DNA of 64,000 nt from JAICKN01 sp036489565 (GTDB lineage Bacteria > Acidobacteriota > Terriglobia > Terriglobales > Acidobacteriaceae): positions 69,474 to 133,473 of the forward strand of contig DASXFN010000086.1 of NCBI GenBank assembly GCA_036489565.1, read 5' to 3'. Both the position numbers and the translations under genes were made by a program. Below the pieces are notes generated by a model that did not search any database, was not told the DNA's origin, and saw only the letters and a list, made by a program, of their open reading frames with translations. How positions within the stretch are numbered: the stretch's first letter is position 1; every line of letters begins with the position of its first letter. This document shows positions 27,135 to 36,417 of this stretch, in pieces.

Positions 27135-28562
27135 TTACGGCACCGCGGAAAAATCACACAGTCCATTCGTGTTTTGCGCGGGGGGAGTCGGCGGTGTCGC
27201 CCATGAAGGATTGTTGAAGTCGAAAAATTCCGTCATATCCATCTGTGCCGCGTCGCGGTTAGTGAGGCTGGGTAATCCAAAGCGCGTTTCAATCAACTTC
27301 AAGATCGCCGTAAAGTCCGCCGTGGTATGCGAAACATAGTGCTTCTTGGTAAACGGAGAAACTACGATTAAGGGAATGCGGAATCCCGTATTTTCAAATC
27401 CGCAGGTGGGGCCGGTAACTTTGGTACACACGTCTCCCGCCATCAGGTCTTGTGGAGGTATCCCGTCAGGATCCACCGCCACCGCCGGAGGCACATGATC
27501 ATATTCGCCGCCCCCTTCATCCCAAGTCAGTATGAAGATAGAATCCTTCCACGAAGAACTCTGCATAAACGCATTGATGTTTTTCGCGACCTGCGCGGCC
27601 CCCGTCTGCACGTTGTAATCCGGATGCTCGTCCGTTCCCGACTGGTAACCGGGCTCAATCAACGCCACGGAGGGCAGAGTCCCATTCGCCAAGTCGGTGA
27701 AGTATTGCGAGATGGGAGCAAGATTTTTCTGGTGCTGGCTCTCGAACGGTTGGAAATTTCCCAGAAAATCTGTGTTCGGATCGGTCAGGTAAATCTTCCA
27801 TGACACCCCAGCGGATTCCAGCAATCCAAATATAGTGTTATTGGATAGCGATGTTTTCGGCGGATTCGCATGCCCCGCCGAGGTTGCCGCCAGAAGGTAT
27901 AAACGGTTCAATTGCGTCCTGCTCAATACCGGCGAAAACCACGTATCCGAGGTGGCGAAGTTCGACGCCATGAAGTAGTAATAATTCAAATCGCTGCCGT
28001 CGTAATAACCCATCACGCGATTGCCGACCTGGTCAAAGAATGGGACCGGCTCGCCCGCGGGGGGTGCCTGTGCGAATTTCGCCGCCGAGTGCACAAATCC
28101 GTCCATGGGTGCGTCGGTTCCGGGAGGATTTTCCATATCTCGATCCACATGACTTTCATTCCATCCCGGACTCTGGTTCTGCACGCAAACCGTACGCAAG
28201 TGGTAAGCGTTAACTGCGGGCGCGCCATTTTCCCCCGGATTGGAAGCGGTCGTGGGCAACCCGTCAAATTGCTGGCTAGCATATCCATTCGCCGCCCAGT
28301 AGTCAGGAAGCTTGCCAAAGTATTGGTCAAAGGATCGGTTCTCCTGCACCATCACAATGATGTGGTTTACTGCCGAATTCAAGCTAACGTTCGGTTGCGG
28401 AGGCGCTTGCGAAGGGTCGCCTCCGGTGCTGGCAGTGCCGACGGCGCCTCCCCCACAAGCGGTCATCAGGGCTGCACAGAGAACGGCGACGCTGAGGGTA
28501 AGAGGCCTGTAACAGCCGGCGCAAGAAGCACGAAATAGCGCGAAAATCCTCTCAGTCAACAT
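27135..28562 (-). CDS. Secreted phosphoesterase of the phospholipase C / AcpA family, lipoprotein
   Basis: 475 residues. The signal sequence ends in a lipobox (LMTAC near residue 36) and is followed by a Gly/Pro-rich spacer. The catalytic domain opens with the family signature IIVMVQENRSFDQYFGKLPD, which holds a metal ligand and the nucleophile region. Later motifs are PGWNESHVDRDMENPPGTD, SLPSVALIEPGY-like LPSVALIEPGYQSGTDEHPD and FILTWDEGGGEYDHVPP. Members cleave phospholipid or phosphate monoester bonds outside the cytoplasm, so phosphate scavenging is plausible. A GAGGAA site precedes the ATG. Confidence 0.9.
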   Translation of the reverse strand: MLTERIFALFRASCAGCYRPLTLSVAVLCAALMTACGGGAVGTASTGGDPSQAPPQPNVSLNSAVNHIIVMVQENRSFDQYFGKLPDYWAANGYASQQFDGLPTTASNPGENGAPAVNAYHLRTVCVQNQSPGWNESHVDRDMENPPGTDAPMDGFVHSAAKFAQAPPAGEPVPFFDQVGNRVMGYYDGSDLNYYYFMASNFATSDTWFSPVLSRTQLNRLYLLAATSAGHANPPKTSLSNNTIFGLLESAGVSWKIYLTDPNTDFLGNFQPFESQHQKNLAPISQYFTDLANGTLPSVALIEPGYQSGTDEHPDYNVQTGAAQVAKNINAFMQSSSWKDSIFILTWDEGGGEYDHVPPAVAVDPDGIPPQDLMAGDVCTKVTGPTCGFENTGFRIPLIVVSPFTKKHYVSHTTADFTAILKLIETRFGLPSLTNRDAAQMDMTEFFDFNNPSWATPPTPPAQNTNGLCDFSAVP

Positions 28563-28773
28563 TTTTCCTCGAAACCGATTAGGTGTAATCCTTTATGGCG
28601 GCCTGTGGGATGTACCTAAAATCCAATAAGTTGTCCCGGACACCAAATCAGATGGACCTACCGTAGAATTTCGTGCTGAAAGCAACTTCAACTCATTGAC
28701 TGGTGGGAGAAACGACGACCGAGAGGGAAGAATCGAACTTTATGTTGAAAGCTCAAATCTTGGTAACCCGAAC

Positions 28774-29613
28774 TCACATCTTGATTGCTACGATGACCCG
28801 TGGAATCCCCTGGAGGTCGGGAATGGTCTTGACCTCAGCCCAGTCCCGCAGCAATCGCTCCACTTTTTCCGCAATGGTTCCACTCATCTCCATCATGAGC
28901 CAACCCCCTGGCTTCAAAGCGGCGTGGGCCTCGGGGGCTAATCTTTCAATCACTTCCGTCCCGCTTGGCCCGGCGAAGACGGCAGTGCGCGGCTCATGCT
29001 TGCGGACTTCCAGTTGCACTATGTCCTCTTCTGATTCGCCGACGTAGGGAGGGTTAGAGACTATGAAATCGAAGTAATTGAAAGGCAGGCCGTGGAGTAA
29101 GTCCGTTTCCTGAAATTTGATTCGTGCATGCTGCTCGTGGCGCACGGCGTTCGCGCGAGCGATCTCCAGCGCGGCGGAAGAGATGTCGGTGGCATGAATT
29201 TCAGCTTCCACTAGTTCTTTGGCCAGTGTGATGGCAATGCACCCCGAACCTGTGCCCACGTCCACAATTCGCGGATGCCGCAAGGCCTTTGCCAGCGGAA
29301 GTACAGCTTCGACAAGGTGCTCAGTTTCCGGACGCGGAATCAGCACAGCCGGAGTAACGATAAAATCCAAACCCCAGAACTCCTGATGCCCAGTGATATA
29401 TTGCGAGGGAACGCCGGACGCACGGCGCGCCAGTGCTTCCTGATAGCGGGCTTCTTCATTCGGCGTCAGCTTGCGTTCTGGATGCGCATACAAGTAAGCG
29501 CGGTCGCAGTCCAGCACGAACATCAGCAGGATCTCGGCATTCAGGCGCGGCGAGCCCACGTGGGCGTCGGTAAGTTGCTGCACGGCGGAAGTGAATGCGC
29601 TGCGAAGAAGCAC
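28774..29613 (-). CDS. prmC: Release factor glutamine N5-methyltransferase
   Basis: Methylates the GGQ glutamine of release factors RF1 and RF2. 279 residues with an N-terminal helical domain (VGSPRLNAEILLMFVLDCDR), the SAM-binding IVDVGTGSGCIAITLAKEL and the catalytic motif FIVSNPPYVGESEED. Start is GTG at 29613. It is the last gene of the run that begins near miaA, 28 bp after pyrB. prfA, its frequent neighbour, is not in the window. Confidence 0.93.
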   Translation of the reverse strand: MLLRSAFTSAVQQLTDAHVGSPRLNAEILLMFVLDCDRAYLYAHPERKLTPNEEARYQEALARRASGVPSQYITGHQEFWGLDFIVTPAVLIPRPETEHLVEAVLPLAKALRHPRIVDVGTGSGCIAITLAKELVEAEIHATDISSAALEIARANAVRHEQHARIKFQETDLLHGLPFNYFDFIVSNPPYVGESEEDIVQLEVRKHEPRTAVFAGPSGTEVIERLAPEAHAALKPGGWLMMEMSGTIAEKVERLLRDWAEVKTIPDLQGIPRVIVAIKM

Positions 29614-29641
29614 AGAAGGTATTGAAGCACAAACTTAGGAT

Positions 29642-30553
29642 TTAACTCGCCCTGCCCAACGCCTTGGCCAGGATCGCCATGCGGACGGGAACGCCGTTGC
29701 TGACTTCTTCGACAATCGTGGACTGCGGACAATCGGCGACTTCCCAGGTAAGTTCAAGGCCACGAATAATTGGGCCTGGATGCATCAGAAGCGCGTCTTT
29801 CTTTGCCAGGCGCAGCCGGGGTAGGGTCATCTGGTAGCGCGCAATGTAATTTTCCAGGCTGATTTTCTCTCCCGCCAGGCGCTCTTTTTGCACTCGCAAT
29901 ACCATGACCACGTCTGCGCCATGGATCGCGTCCTCGGCGGTGCGCGTGATTCGCAGACCGGGAGCCAGAGTCGCAGCTACTTCGGGAAGAAATTCAGGAG
30001 GCCCACAGAGCGCGATCTTCGCCCCGAACTTGCTCAGCAAATGGATCGCGGACCGCGCCACACGGCTGTGGTAAATATCTCCGATGATAGCGACCTGCAA
30101 ATTCTTGAGGGTCTTCTTGTGGCGCAGGATTGTGTAAGCGTCAAGCAACGCCTGCGAGGGATGCTCATGCATTCCGTCCCCGGCGTTAATGACGGGAATG
30201 TCGAGATGGGCGGCCATTAAGGCCGGCGCACCCGCGTTCGGATGCCGCACCACAATCAAATCCGCGCCGACAGCGCGCAATGTGTAAGCGGTGTCGAGAA
30301 GCGATTCTCCCTTTTCAATGCTGGAACCGCTGGAGAGCACCAGCGTCGTGGCCGCTCCGAGCGATTGCGCCGCTACTTCAAATGAGCTGCGCGTACGCGT
30401 TGAAGCTTCATAAAAAAGCAACAACACGCGCTTGCCACGCAACAGCGGGCGTACCTTTCGCGGATTCATTTTGCGGGCAAGGCCAAGCAATCCCGAAATC
30501 TCTTCCGCTTTCAGGTGTTCGATTCCCAGCAGGGATCCGCGAGCAGCTTTCAT
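29642..30553 (-). CDS. pyrB: Aspartate carbamoyltransferase catalytic subunit
   Basis: Second step of pyrimidine synthesis: carbamoyl phosphate plus aspartate to carbamoyl aspartate. 303 residues with the carbamoyl-phosphate motif EASTRTRSSFEVAAQSLGA, HPSQALLDAYTI, and the aspartate-loop region HPGPIIRGLEL. No regulatory PyrI gene and no pyrC follows in this window. It lies 29 bp downstream of pyrR, which is expected to regulate it. Confidence 0.96.
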   Translation of the reverse strand: MKAARGSLLGIEHLKAEEISGLLGLARKMNPRKVRPLLRGKRVLLLFYEASTRTRSSFEVAAQSLGAATTLVLSSGSSIEKGESLLDTAYTLRAVGADLIVVRHPNAGAPALMAAHLDIPVINAGDGMHEHPSQALLDAYTILRHKKTLKNLQVAIIGDIYHSRVARSAIHLLSKFGAKIALCGPPEFLPEVAATLAPGLRITRTAEDAIHGADVVMVLRVQKERLAGEKISLENYIARYQMTLPRLRLAKKDALLMHPGPIIRGLELTWEVADCPQSTIVEEVSNGVPVRMAILAKALGRAS

Positions 30554-30582
30554 GATCGTTTGAGATTATATCCGGGAGCAGC

Positions 30583-31158
30583 CTACGCTGGTTTTTCCAC
30601 CAGCAAAACCTTGTCCGTCTGGTCCACTTCGCCCAGTTGCACTTTGATGAATTCCTGCGGCGTTGTCTGGACCTTCCTTCCAACAAACGTGGCCTCAATC
30701 GGAAGTTCCCGATGACCGCGATCCACAAAAATGCAAAGCTGCACGCGGATCGGGCGGCCATGGCGAAACAGCGCGTCCATCGCGGCGCGGGCCGTGCGTC
30801 CCGTGTATAGAACGTCGTCCACCAGAATGACGGTCTTGCCGGTAATGGGAGTTTCCAACTCCGACTTCTGTACAGGGGGCTTTGCATCCGTCGCGGACAG
30901 GTCGTCGCGAAACTGCGTTACGTCCAGCGTGCCCACAGGCACTTCAACTTTTTCAATACGCGTGATCATCTGCGCCAGCCGCTGTGCCAGCGGAACGCCG
31001 CGCTGCCTGATTCCTACTAACGCAAGTCCGGCCACACCATCATTTTTTTCGATGATTTCATGCGCCAGGCGCACCAGCGTGCGCTCAATTTCCGAGGCGG
31101 ACATTAACTGGGCCTTTTGCTTCAAATTTGTTTGCCGGGAAAGCGTTCGCGGAGTCAT
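30583..31158 (-). CDS. pyrR: Bifunctional pyr operon regulator / uracil phosphoribosyltransferase
   Basis: PyrR binds pyr mRNA in response to UMP and also has weak uracil phosphoribosyltransferase activity. The 191 residues show LKQKAQLMSASEIERTLVRL at the start, the GVPLAQRLAQMI segment and the PRPP loop VILVDDVLYTGRTARAAMDA. The start at 31158 matches the family better than the ATG at 31104 because the KAQLM stretch is normally present. It directly abuts the upstream zinc-ribbon gene. I saw no obvious PyrR-type anti-terminator hairpin in the 29 bp before pyrB, so regulation would have to act elsewhere on this message. Confidence 0.95.
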   Translation of the reverse strand: MTPRTLSRQTNLKQKAQLMSASEIERTLVRLAHEIIEKNDGVAGLALVGIRQRGVPLAQRLAQMITRIEKVEVPVGTLDVTQFRDDLSATDAKPPVQKSELETPITGKTVILVDDVLYTGRTARAAMDALFRHGRPIRVQLCIFVDRGHRELPIEATFVGRKVQTTPQEFIKVQLGEVDQTDKVLLVEKPA

Positions 31159-31917
31159 TTAGTCGTGGTCTGATCTTTCCGTTTTTTCTGTCTGCTCTAA
31201 CTTAGCTTCACTGTCGGAAGCCGCGTGGATCTCTGGACGCCACCGGTTCATCAGCATCGCCCCCAGTATCCCGCCTACCATCGCAAGCACCAAAAATACC
31301 ACGACCGTGAAAATTGCCATGAACGTAATCAGCGCGTGGGGATGTTGCGAGGTAAAATCCTGCAAAGTCTTCCTGGCCACAGGGTCTGAATTGCGGTCGA
31401 TGGCCGTCTGCATGGCCTGTTGCACTACTTGATGAAGGTCAAGTTTAGAACGGAAAGCGGCGATAATTCCTACTGCCAGCGCACCGCTTGTGACGCCCAA
31501 CCGGGCGCCAACCCAACGGGTGATTCTCGCCGCCTTGTTTCGCTGGCGATAGAAAACAACGGAGAGCACCCCGGCAAAAATCAATCCTAACGCCAGGCTG
31601 CCGACAAAACAGATCGTAATCAGTGAGGCCACCAGCACGGCCAGGATTGCGGAAGGAAGCGCGTTTGACCAATCAACCTTGGCAGCCCCGGCGAATTTCA
31701 CTCCCGGCAAAGTTACGCGCCGAAGGATTCCCGAAGGCGCGGTTTGCGGAACAGGGATAGTCGAAATGACTCGAATCTGCGGCGCGCGGCACTGGGGGCA
31801 GAAGGGAATGAAATCTTCAATTACAAGGCCGCATTGATAACAGGGACGCTCCACTACTTTTAAAGTTACAGGACGGCAGACTATGAGGCAAGCCGCCACC
31901 CACGGGCCGCGCAGCAC
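31159..31917 (-). CDS. Zinc-ribbon membrane protein of unknown function
   Basis: 252 residues. Two CxxC pairs (PCYQCGLVIEDFIPFCPQC) near residues 25-43 form a zinc ribbon. Three hydrophobic segments follow: AILAVLVASLITICFVGSLA with LGLIFAGVLSVVFY, then SGALAVGIIAAF, and ITFMAIFTVVVFLVLAMVGG. The tail is acidic and charged. The GTG at 31917 is used, but a GTG 21 codons later, right before the ribbon, is an equally reasonable start. It sits between a lipoprotein gene (11 bp upstream) and pyrR (no gap). Confidence 0.75.
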   Translation of the reverse strand: MLRGPWVAACLIVCRPVTLKVVERPCYQCGLVIEDFIPFCPQCRAPQIRVISTIPVPQTAPSGILRRVTLPGVKFAGAAKVDWSNALPSAILAVLVASLITICFVGSLALGLIFAGVLSVVFYRQRNKAARITRWVGARLGVTSGALAVGIIAAFRSKLDLHQVVQQAMQTAIDRNSDPVARKTLQDFTSQHPHALITFMAIFTVVVFLVLAMVGGILGAMLMNRWRPEIHAASDSEAKLEQTEKTERSDHD

Positions 31918-31928
31918 GCGCCTGAAAC

Positions 31929-32507
31929 TTAGATCGTCGTGTCCTTGCCGCGCATCTGCACATAAACCAAAGTAAATTTGCAGCCTTTGGCCCGTGGCTC
32001 GATTGACACGATGTGCTGATTATTCTTGCTCCCGGCCTTCAACTCAAAATTGTTGCCCGTATTTTGTTCACAGGTAAGCTCATCGTCTTTGGAATCATCG
32101 TGGTAATTCGCAGCGGTACCGCCGCTGCGGCACTGCAGCACATTTCCATATTTCTTCAATTTGCCCATGTAAAACTGCTTCACCTGTTCAATGGAATCGT
32201 CGGACTCATAAGACAAAGCAACAACCTTCAATCCAAAAAAACCGGTGGCAATGTTTACGTTGGCATTGTTGTGGTTCTGGTCATTCTCTTCCTTGGATGG
32301 GCGGGCGCCCGGATAAACGGGAAGTCCGGTTTCACTCGCATCCGCGTCTTCACTTACGTGCAGCCGCCCGATCGGAGTATCAATCTTCACGTTCTTGCCT
32401 TTGTCATCCGCGGTTTTTTGCACGTCCACATTGCACGCGGAGAACAGCAATGCCATCACGGGTAGAACCATGATGGCCGTCCGGCGGATAGAAAATTCGC
32501 AGTTCAT
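31929..32507 (-). CDS. Predicted lipoprotein
   Basis: 192 residues from the ATG at 32507, which follows AGGAG and overlaps the hexosaminidase stop by 4 bp (ATGA). The signal sequence ends with the lipobox LFSAC. The mature protein is mostly hydrophilic, with YPGARPSKEENDQNHNNANV and a segment VKQFYMGKLKKYGNVLQCR that resembles small envelope proteins in which a conserved YPGA motif precedes a beta-sheet domain. Three Cys (LQCRSG, LTCEQN, KGCKF) could form a disulfide. Function unknown. Confidence 0.8.
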   Translation of the reverse strand: MNCEFSIRRTAIMVLPVMALLFSACNVDVQKTADDKGKNVKIDTPIGRLHVSEDADASETGLPVYPGARPSKEENDQNHNNANVNIATGFFGLKVVALSYESDDSIEQVKQFYMGKLKKYGNVLQCRSGGTAANYHDDSKDDELTCEQNTGNNFELKAGSKNNQHIVSIEPRAKGCKFTLVYVQMRGKDTTI

Positions 32508-34384
32508 TGTGGGGCTCCTGCTGTATTCGTAATAGTCTTTTCGATTCCCGCGCCACGTTCCGCGACGCCGGGAATATTCACCGGCAAATGGCCGCGAATC
32601 GCGATTTCTCCGAAAAGCGCTTTCACCGCGCTGTCCTGCGAAATGGTCGTATTTGAAAATGCGCAAATGTAATTCTGTATCTTTGGGAAGTCCGTAATCA
32701 GATATGGATTCCCCAGGCTCACCACGGCAGTCCGCTCCCCCGCGCGATCCAGTATTTGACGGAATAATTTTCCACTCGCTTCCGGCAGCGCAAGGGAATT
32801 TTGCATTACGCCGTTCACCATCTCCGCCTTCCCCGCTACCGGCGCAACATCCGCGGCCACAACAACTGTTCCTGCTTTGTCCACGGCAGCGAGCACCTCA
32901 GGCGAAAGCGCTGCGGCAATTCTTCCATCCACATAAAAAACATTCGCGGCTGGAATATGGCTCCTCATCTGGCGCTCAAATTCGCGTCCTGCTGTAGTGC
33001 GCATATCATCACTAAAAATAACGACGACCATGCCGCGCACTTCTCCTGCCGCTTTGTGATACGAAACAGCCGTTGTCTGTGTTCCATACCTTTTCAAAGG
33101 AAGTACCCGGCCGTTGTCCCGAACCAGCGTGATCGAATCGTCGGCAATCTGGCGGCCTCGCGCTACATTTTCGGGCTTACCAACGATCTCAGCGACGGAA
33201 TCCATATCCACGAATCTCGCCTTATCCAGACCCACAGAAGCCTTTGCTTTCAATATTTTGAGCACGGATTCATCCACTCGACTCTGCGGAATTTCACCAC
33301 TCTCAACCGCCTGCAGCATGACGCGATAGCATGCGTCGAGGTTGGCCGGAATCAGTAAGATGTCATTTCCAGCCTTAAAGGCATCCACCGCTTCGCGTCC
33401 AGGATTCTGTGCGTATAACCGTGTCAGCCCCGCCATCTCCAACGCATCGGTGACCACTAAGCCCTTAAATCCAAGTTGCTGTCTGAGCACTCCGTTTATC
33501 ACCTTTGACGAAGTTGTCGCCACACGATTTGTGTCCGGCTCAAGCGCCGGAACTGTAAGGTGCGCGACCATTACCGCATCCACACCCGCTTGAATGGCGT
33601 CGCGGAAGGGTGGAAGTTCCACCGACTGCAGCCGTGCCAAATTTCCCGTCACCTGTGCCAGGCCCAGATGAGAATCGGCGGCGGTATCGCCGTGACCGGG
33701 AAAATGTTTGGCCGTAGTCAACATTCCTGCTGCCTTAGCCCCGCGAATGTATGCGGCGGCAAATGCGCCAACCTGAGCAGGATCGCCTCCAAACGAACGG
33801 ACATTGATAATGGGATTCGCGGGGTTGGAATTCACATCCACATCCGGGAAGAAATTCCATTCAATCCCAATGGCGCGCGCTTCCTCGGCGGTGATTCGTC
33901 CAAAATCTTCTGCGTACGTTGTATTGCCGGTCGCGCCAAAGGCCATGGCCGCGGGAAATTCCGTGGCGCCGTTGAAGCGCATGGAGAGCCCTCGTTCAAA
34001 ATCCGCTGCCACAATCAGCGGCCACTTGGAATCCTTCTGCAACCGGTTTATTAGTTCCGCCGCTTCATACGGCTCATTTTTGTAAAGGAATGGCCCCTCC
34101 GCGCGCACCGTCATCAAGAACGAGCCGACGTGGTAATTGCGAATGGTATCTTGCAGCCGCAGATATTCCGGGCTGTTGACGTTCAAAAATTCCGCCTCCA
34201 CCCGCACCATGAAAAGCTGGCCGATCTTCTCTTCCAGCGAAAGCTTGCGGAGGGTCTTCTCCGCCCACTTCTCGCCATTGTGGTCAAGCTGCACGGGGCG
34301 CGACTGTAGATATTTGTCCTTGGCCGAAGCTGTAGGAATGAGCAGAACGAAGACAACGATGAAAATGCCGATTTTCCGAAGCAT
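32504..34384 (-). CDS. Secreted glycoside hydrolase family 3, beta-N-acetylhexosaminidase type
   Basis: 626 residues with a signal peptide (IGIFIVVFVLLIPTASA). The catalytic GH3 domain has the NagZ-type loop AKHFPGHGDTAADSHLGL, in which the His-Asp pair acts as acid/base, and the nucleophile region GLVVTDALEMAGL. A C-terminal alpha/beta sandwich (from ~residue 400) makes it longer than the single-domain cytoplasmic NagZ. It probably removes GlcNAc from muropeptides or other glycans in the periplasm or outside. It follows miaA by 56 bp and overlaps the lipoprotein gene behind it. Confidence 0.92.
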   Translation of the reverse strand: MLRKIGIFIVVFVLLIPTASAKDKYLQSRPVQLDHNGEKWAEKTLRKLSLEEKIGQLFMVRVEAEFLNVNSPEYLRLQDTIRNYHVGSFLMTVRAEGPFLYKNEPYEAAELINRLQKDSKWPLIVAADFERGLSMRFNGATEFPAAMAFGATGNTTYAEDFGRITAEEARAIGIEWNFFPDVDVNSNPANPIINVRSFGGDPAQVGAFAAAYIRGAKAAGMLTTAKHFPGHGDTAADSHLGLAQVTGNLARLQSVELPPFRDAIQAGVDAVMVAHLTVPALEPDTNRVATTSSKVINGVLRQQLGFKGLVVTDALEMAGLTRLYAQNPGREAVDAFKAGNDILLIPANLDACYRVMLQAVESGEIPQSRVDESVLKILKAKASVGLDKARFVDMDSVAEIVGKPENVARGRQIADDSITLVRDNGRVLPLKRYGTQTTAVSYHKAAGEVRGMVVVIFSDDMRTTAGREFERQMRSHIPAANVFYVDGRIAAALSPEVLAAVDKAGTVVVAADVAPVAGKAEMVNGVMQNSLALPEASGKLFRQILDRAGERTAVVSLGNPYLITDFPKIQNYICAFSNTTISQDSAVKALFGEIAIRGHLPVNIPGVAERGAGIEKTITNTAGAPQ

Positions 34385-34440
34385 GCTGCAACGATAGTAG
34401 AGCAGGCTGCTAGTGGATGGCGAAACTTAAATGCGAAGGT

Positions 34441-35373
34441 TCAGAGTTTGCATTGCCTCACCTGTTCCACTGCTTGTCCCCGAATTGCCGGATCATCTCC
34501 AAAGCCGGAAAGCCAGACCACATCCGGCTCGCGGCGGAACCACGTCATCTGCCGCTTGGCATAATTGCGATGCGATTGCTGCGCGGCGCTGACGGCCGCG
34601 TCATAGTTTAATTGTCCTCGCAATAACTGCACCGCCTGCTTGTAACCCAGCGATGACAGTGGCCACGCCTTATCGTCGTATTTCTCCAGCAGTTGCCGAG
34701 TCTCTTCCACCAGTCCGGCGGCAAACATCTCTTCGGCCCTGCGATTGATTCGCTGATACAGAACTTCGCGCTTCGGATTCAACCCCAACCGCAGCACTCG
34801 AAATCCTGTTAGAGGGTCGCGCCCCTGCTTCCACAAGTCCGTCATCTTGTTCCGCGAGGCCATGCAAACTTCAATCGCCCGGATCAGCTTGGGCGTGTCG
34901 TTGGGGTGGATTTTATCCGCCGCCGCTGTATCCATGCGGCGCAATACCGAACTCAGGTAGCCAGCGCCCTTCTGTTCCGCACGCTGCCTCAATCGTTCCC
35001 GCAACGCGTCCGACCTCTGCGGCCCAACGAAAAGCCCCTCCAGCAAGGCGCGCAGATAAAGCCCGGTTCCGCCCACCACAATCGGCAAATGGTTTCGCTC
35101 TTTGATCTGCTGCAACGCCTCCCGCGCCAGCCGCGCATATTCGCCCGCAGTCATGTGACCGTCAGGCTCAACCAGATCAAACAAATGGTGTGGCGCCAGC
35201 GCGCGCTCCTCCGCGTTTGGCTTGGCCGTGCCAATTTCAAATTCCCGGTACATGGCGACGGAATCGCAATTCACAATTTCGCCGGCAAACTCTTGCGCCA
35301 GCGCGAGAGAAAGCGCGGTCTTGCCGCTCCCGGTCGCGCCCAGAATCACCACCAGTAAAGGATCAGCAGCCAC
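34441..35373 (-). CDS. miaA: tRNA dimethylallyltransferase
   Basis: Adds the dimethylallyl group to A37 of tRNAs reading UNN codons. 310 residues. P-loop LGATGSGKTALSLALAQEF at the start, then EIVNCDSVAMYREFEIGTAK, VGGTGLYLRALLEGLF and the C-terminal RQMTWFRREPDVVWL. The start is GTG at 35373, immediately after the stop of a 44-codon membrane-protein gene (TGAGTG), so translation is probably coupled. Confidence 0.95.
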   Translation of the reverse strand: MAADPLLVVILGATGSGKTALSLALAQEFAGEIVNCDSVAMYREFEIGTAKPNAEERALAPHHLFDLVEPDGHMTAGEYARLAREALQQIKERNHLPIVVGGTGLYLRALLEGLFVGPQRSDALRERLRQRAEQKGAGYLSSVLRRMDTAAADKIHPNDTPKLIRAIEVCMASRNKMTDLWKQGRDPLTGFRVLRLGLNPKREVLYQRINRRAEEMFAAGLVEETRQLLEKYDDKAWPLSSLGYKQAVQLLRGQLNYDAAVSAAQQSHRNYAKRQMTWFRREPDVVWLSGFGDDPAIRGQAVEQVRQCKL

Positions 35374-35508
35374 TCAGCGCAATCTCCATGGAATATTGTG
35401 CCAGTAGCGCGCGAGGGCATAGACGAGGATGACAATCACAATCACCAAAATGCCCTGCGTCTCCAATTTTCTGACCGGCTTTTTGGGCGAAGCGGGCATG
35501 GCCAGCAT
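35374..35508 (-). CDS. 44-residue single-helix membrane protein upstream of miaA
   Basis: A short frame starting with ATG at 35508 after GGGAGAG, with a second ATG three codons later. It encodes a basic N-terminus (PASPKKPVRKLE), one hydrophobic helix (GILVIVIVILVYALA) and a short tail (RYWHNIPWRLR). The stop TGA is followed at once by the miaA GTG. Position, ribosome binding site and the positive-inside pattern support a real small gene. Function unknown; it may simply couple translation into miaA. Confidence 0.6.
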   Translation of the reverse strand: MLAMPASPKKPVRKLETQGILVIVIVILVYALARYWHNIPWRLR

Positions 35509-35571
35509 TGTATCTCTCCCCGCTGACGACGCATAAATCCACGTGCATCGGTGCTAAACTACCTCCTCGCT

Positions 35572-36417
35572 ATGTTGCCGCCGCAGGCCAGCCCCACTGG
35601 CAAAATTATCCGCTTCGGAGTTTTTGAAGCCGATCTCGCTTCCGGGGAACTTCGCAGGAATGGCGTCCGCGTACGTCTTCAGGAACAGCCGTTTCAGGTC
35701 CTTGTGTCTTTGCTGGAGCGGCCCGGAGAAGTGCTCACGCGCGAAGACCTTCGGCAGAAACTCTGGCCCGGCGACACCTTTGTTGATTTCGACCACAGCC
35801 TCAACACGGCGGTAAACAAAATCCGCGAGGCCCTCGGCGATTCCCCCTCCACTCCAGCGTATGTCGAAACGGTCGCCCGCCGCGGCTACCGATTCATTGG
35901 AACAATTGATTCGCAGGCGGCCACCGCTTCGCCGTCTCCTCTTCCCACGCCGGAAGTCCCAGAAAATAAGCCCGCCGCATTCCATCCCGAACTAAATATT
36001 CCCCTTCCCCATCGCGCCGTTCCCCGCGCTTTGTTCGCGTTGGTCCAGATCATGTACGCCGTGTTTTATGTGGAAGCATTATTCCATTGGCGCGGAGCCG
36101 ATTCCGCTCTCACTCTCTACCTTCCCGCCTCCGCCGCCGGGCCTGTTCTCGCGGCCATGCTCGTGACCGCGGCGGTCGGCATTGCTCTGCGCTGCTATTT
36201 CATTTCCGCCGTTGGTTTTGACTACCAATATTTGCGAATAGATTTTGAGCTCATGTTTATCGCGGTCCTGTTTCTCGACGAACTCTGGGCGCTCTCGCCT
36301 TTTTTGGCCGCGGATAAAATCGGCTTCGGACTCGCCTTCGCCGCGACTGCTGCCTTGTTGTACGTTCCATTTTCTGAACGAACCCTGCTGCGCATGGCCT
36401 ATCCGGCGAAATACTGA
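35572..36417 (+). CDS. Winged-helix transcription regulator with C-terminal membrane domain
   Basis: An OmpR/ToxR-type winged helix at residues ~12-110 (RFGVFEADLASGELRRNGVR; FQVLVSLLERPGEVLTREDL; NTAVNKIREALGDSPSTP; VARRGYRFIG), fused to a membrane part with four to five hydrophobic segments (LFALVQIMYAVFYVEALFHW onwards). There is no receiver domain. Fusions of this kind are expanded in Acidobacteriota and act as one-component membrane regulators in the manner of ToxR/CadC. The ATG at 35572 is preferred to GTG at 35551. It is divergent from the miaA run across about 60 bp, and convergent with the retron RT gene. Confidence 0.88.
   Translation: MLPPQASPTGKIIRFGVFEADLASGELRRNGVRVRLQEQPFQVLVSLLERPGEVLTREDLRQKLWPGDTFVDFDHSLNTAVNKIREALGDSPSTPAYVETVARRGYRFIGTIDSQAATASPSPLPTPEVPENKPAAFHPELNIPLPHRAVPRALFALVQIMYAVFYVEALFHWRGADSALTLYLPASAAGPVLAAMLVTAAVGIALRCYFISAVGFDYQYLRIDFELMFIAVLFLDELWALSPFLAADKIGFGLAFAATAALLYVPFSERTLLRMAYPAKY

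Noticed and set aside
28696..28773. tRNA-like 3' end on the minus strand downstream of prmC (TGGTGGGAG and a GTTCGATTC-type T-loop)
   Set aside because: Only three T-stem pairs form, and no anticodon arm, D arm or acceptor pairing can be found in the neighbouring sequence. Treated as chance similarity or, at most, an unrecognisable remnant.
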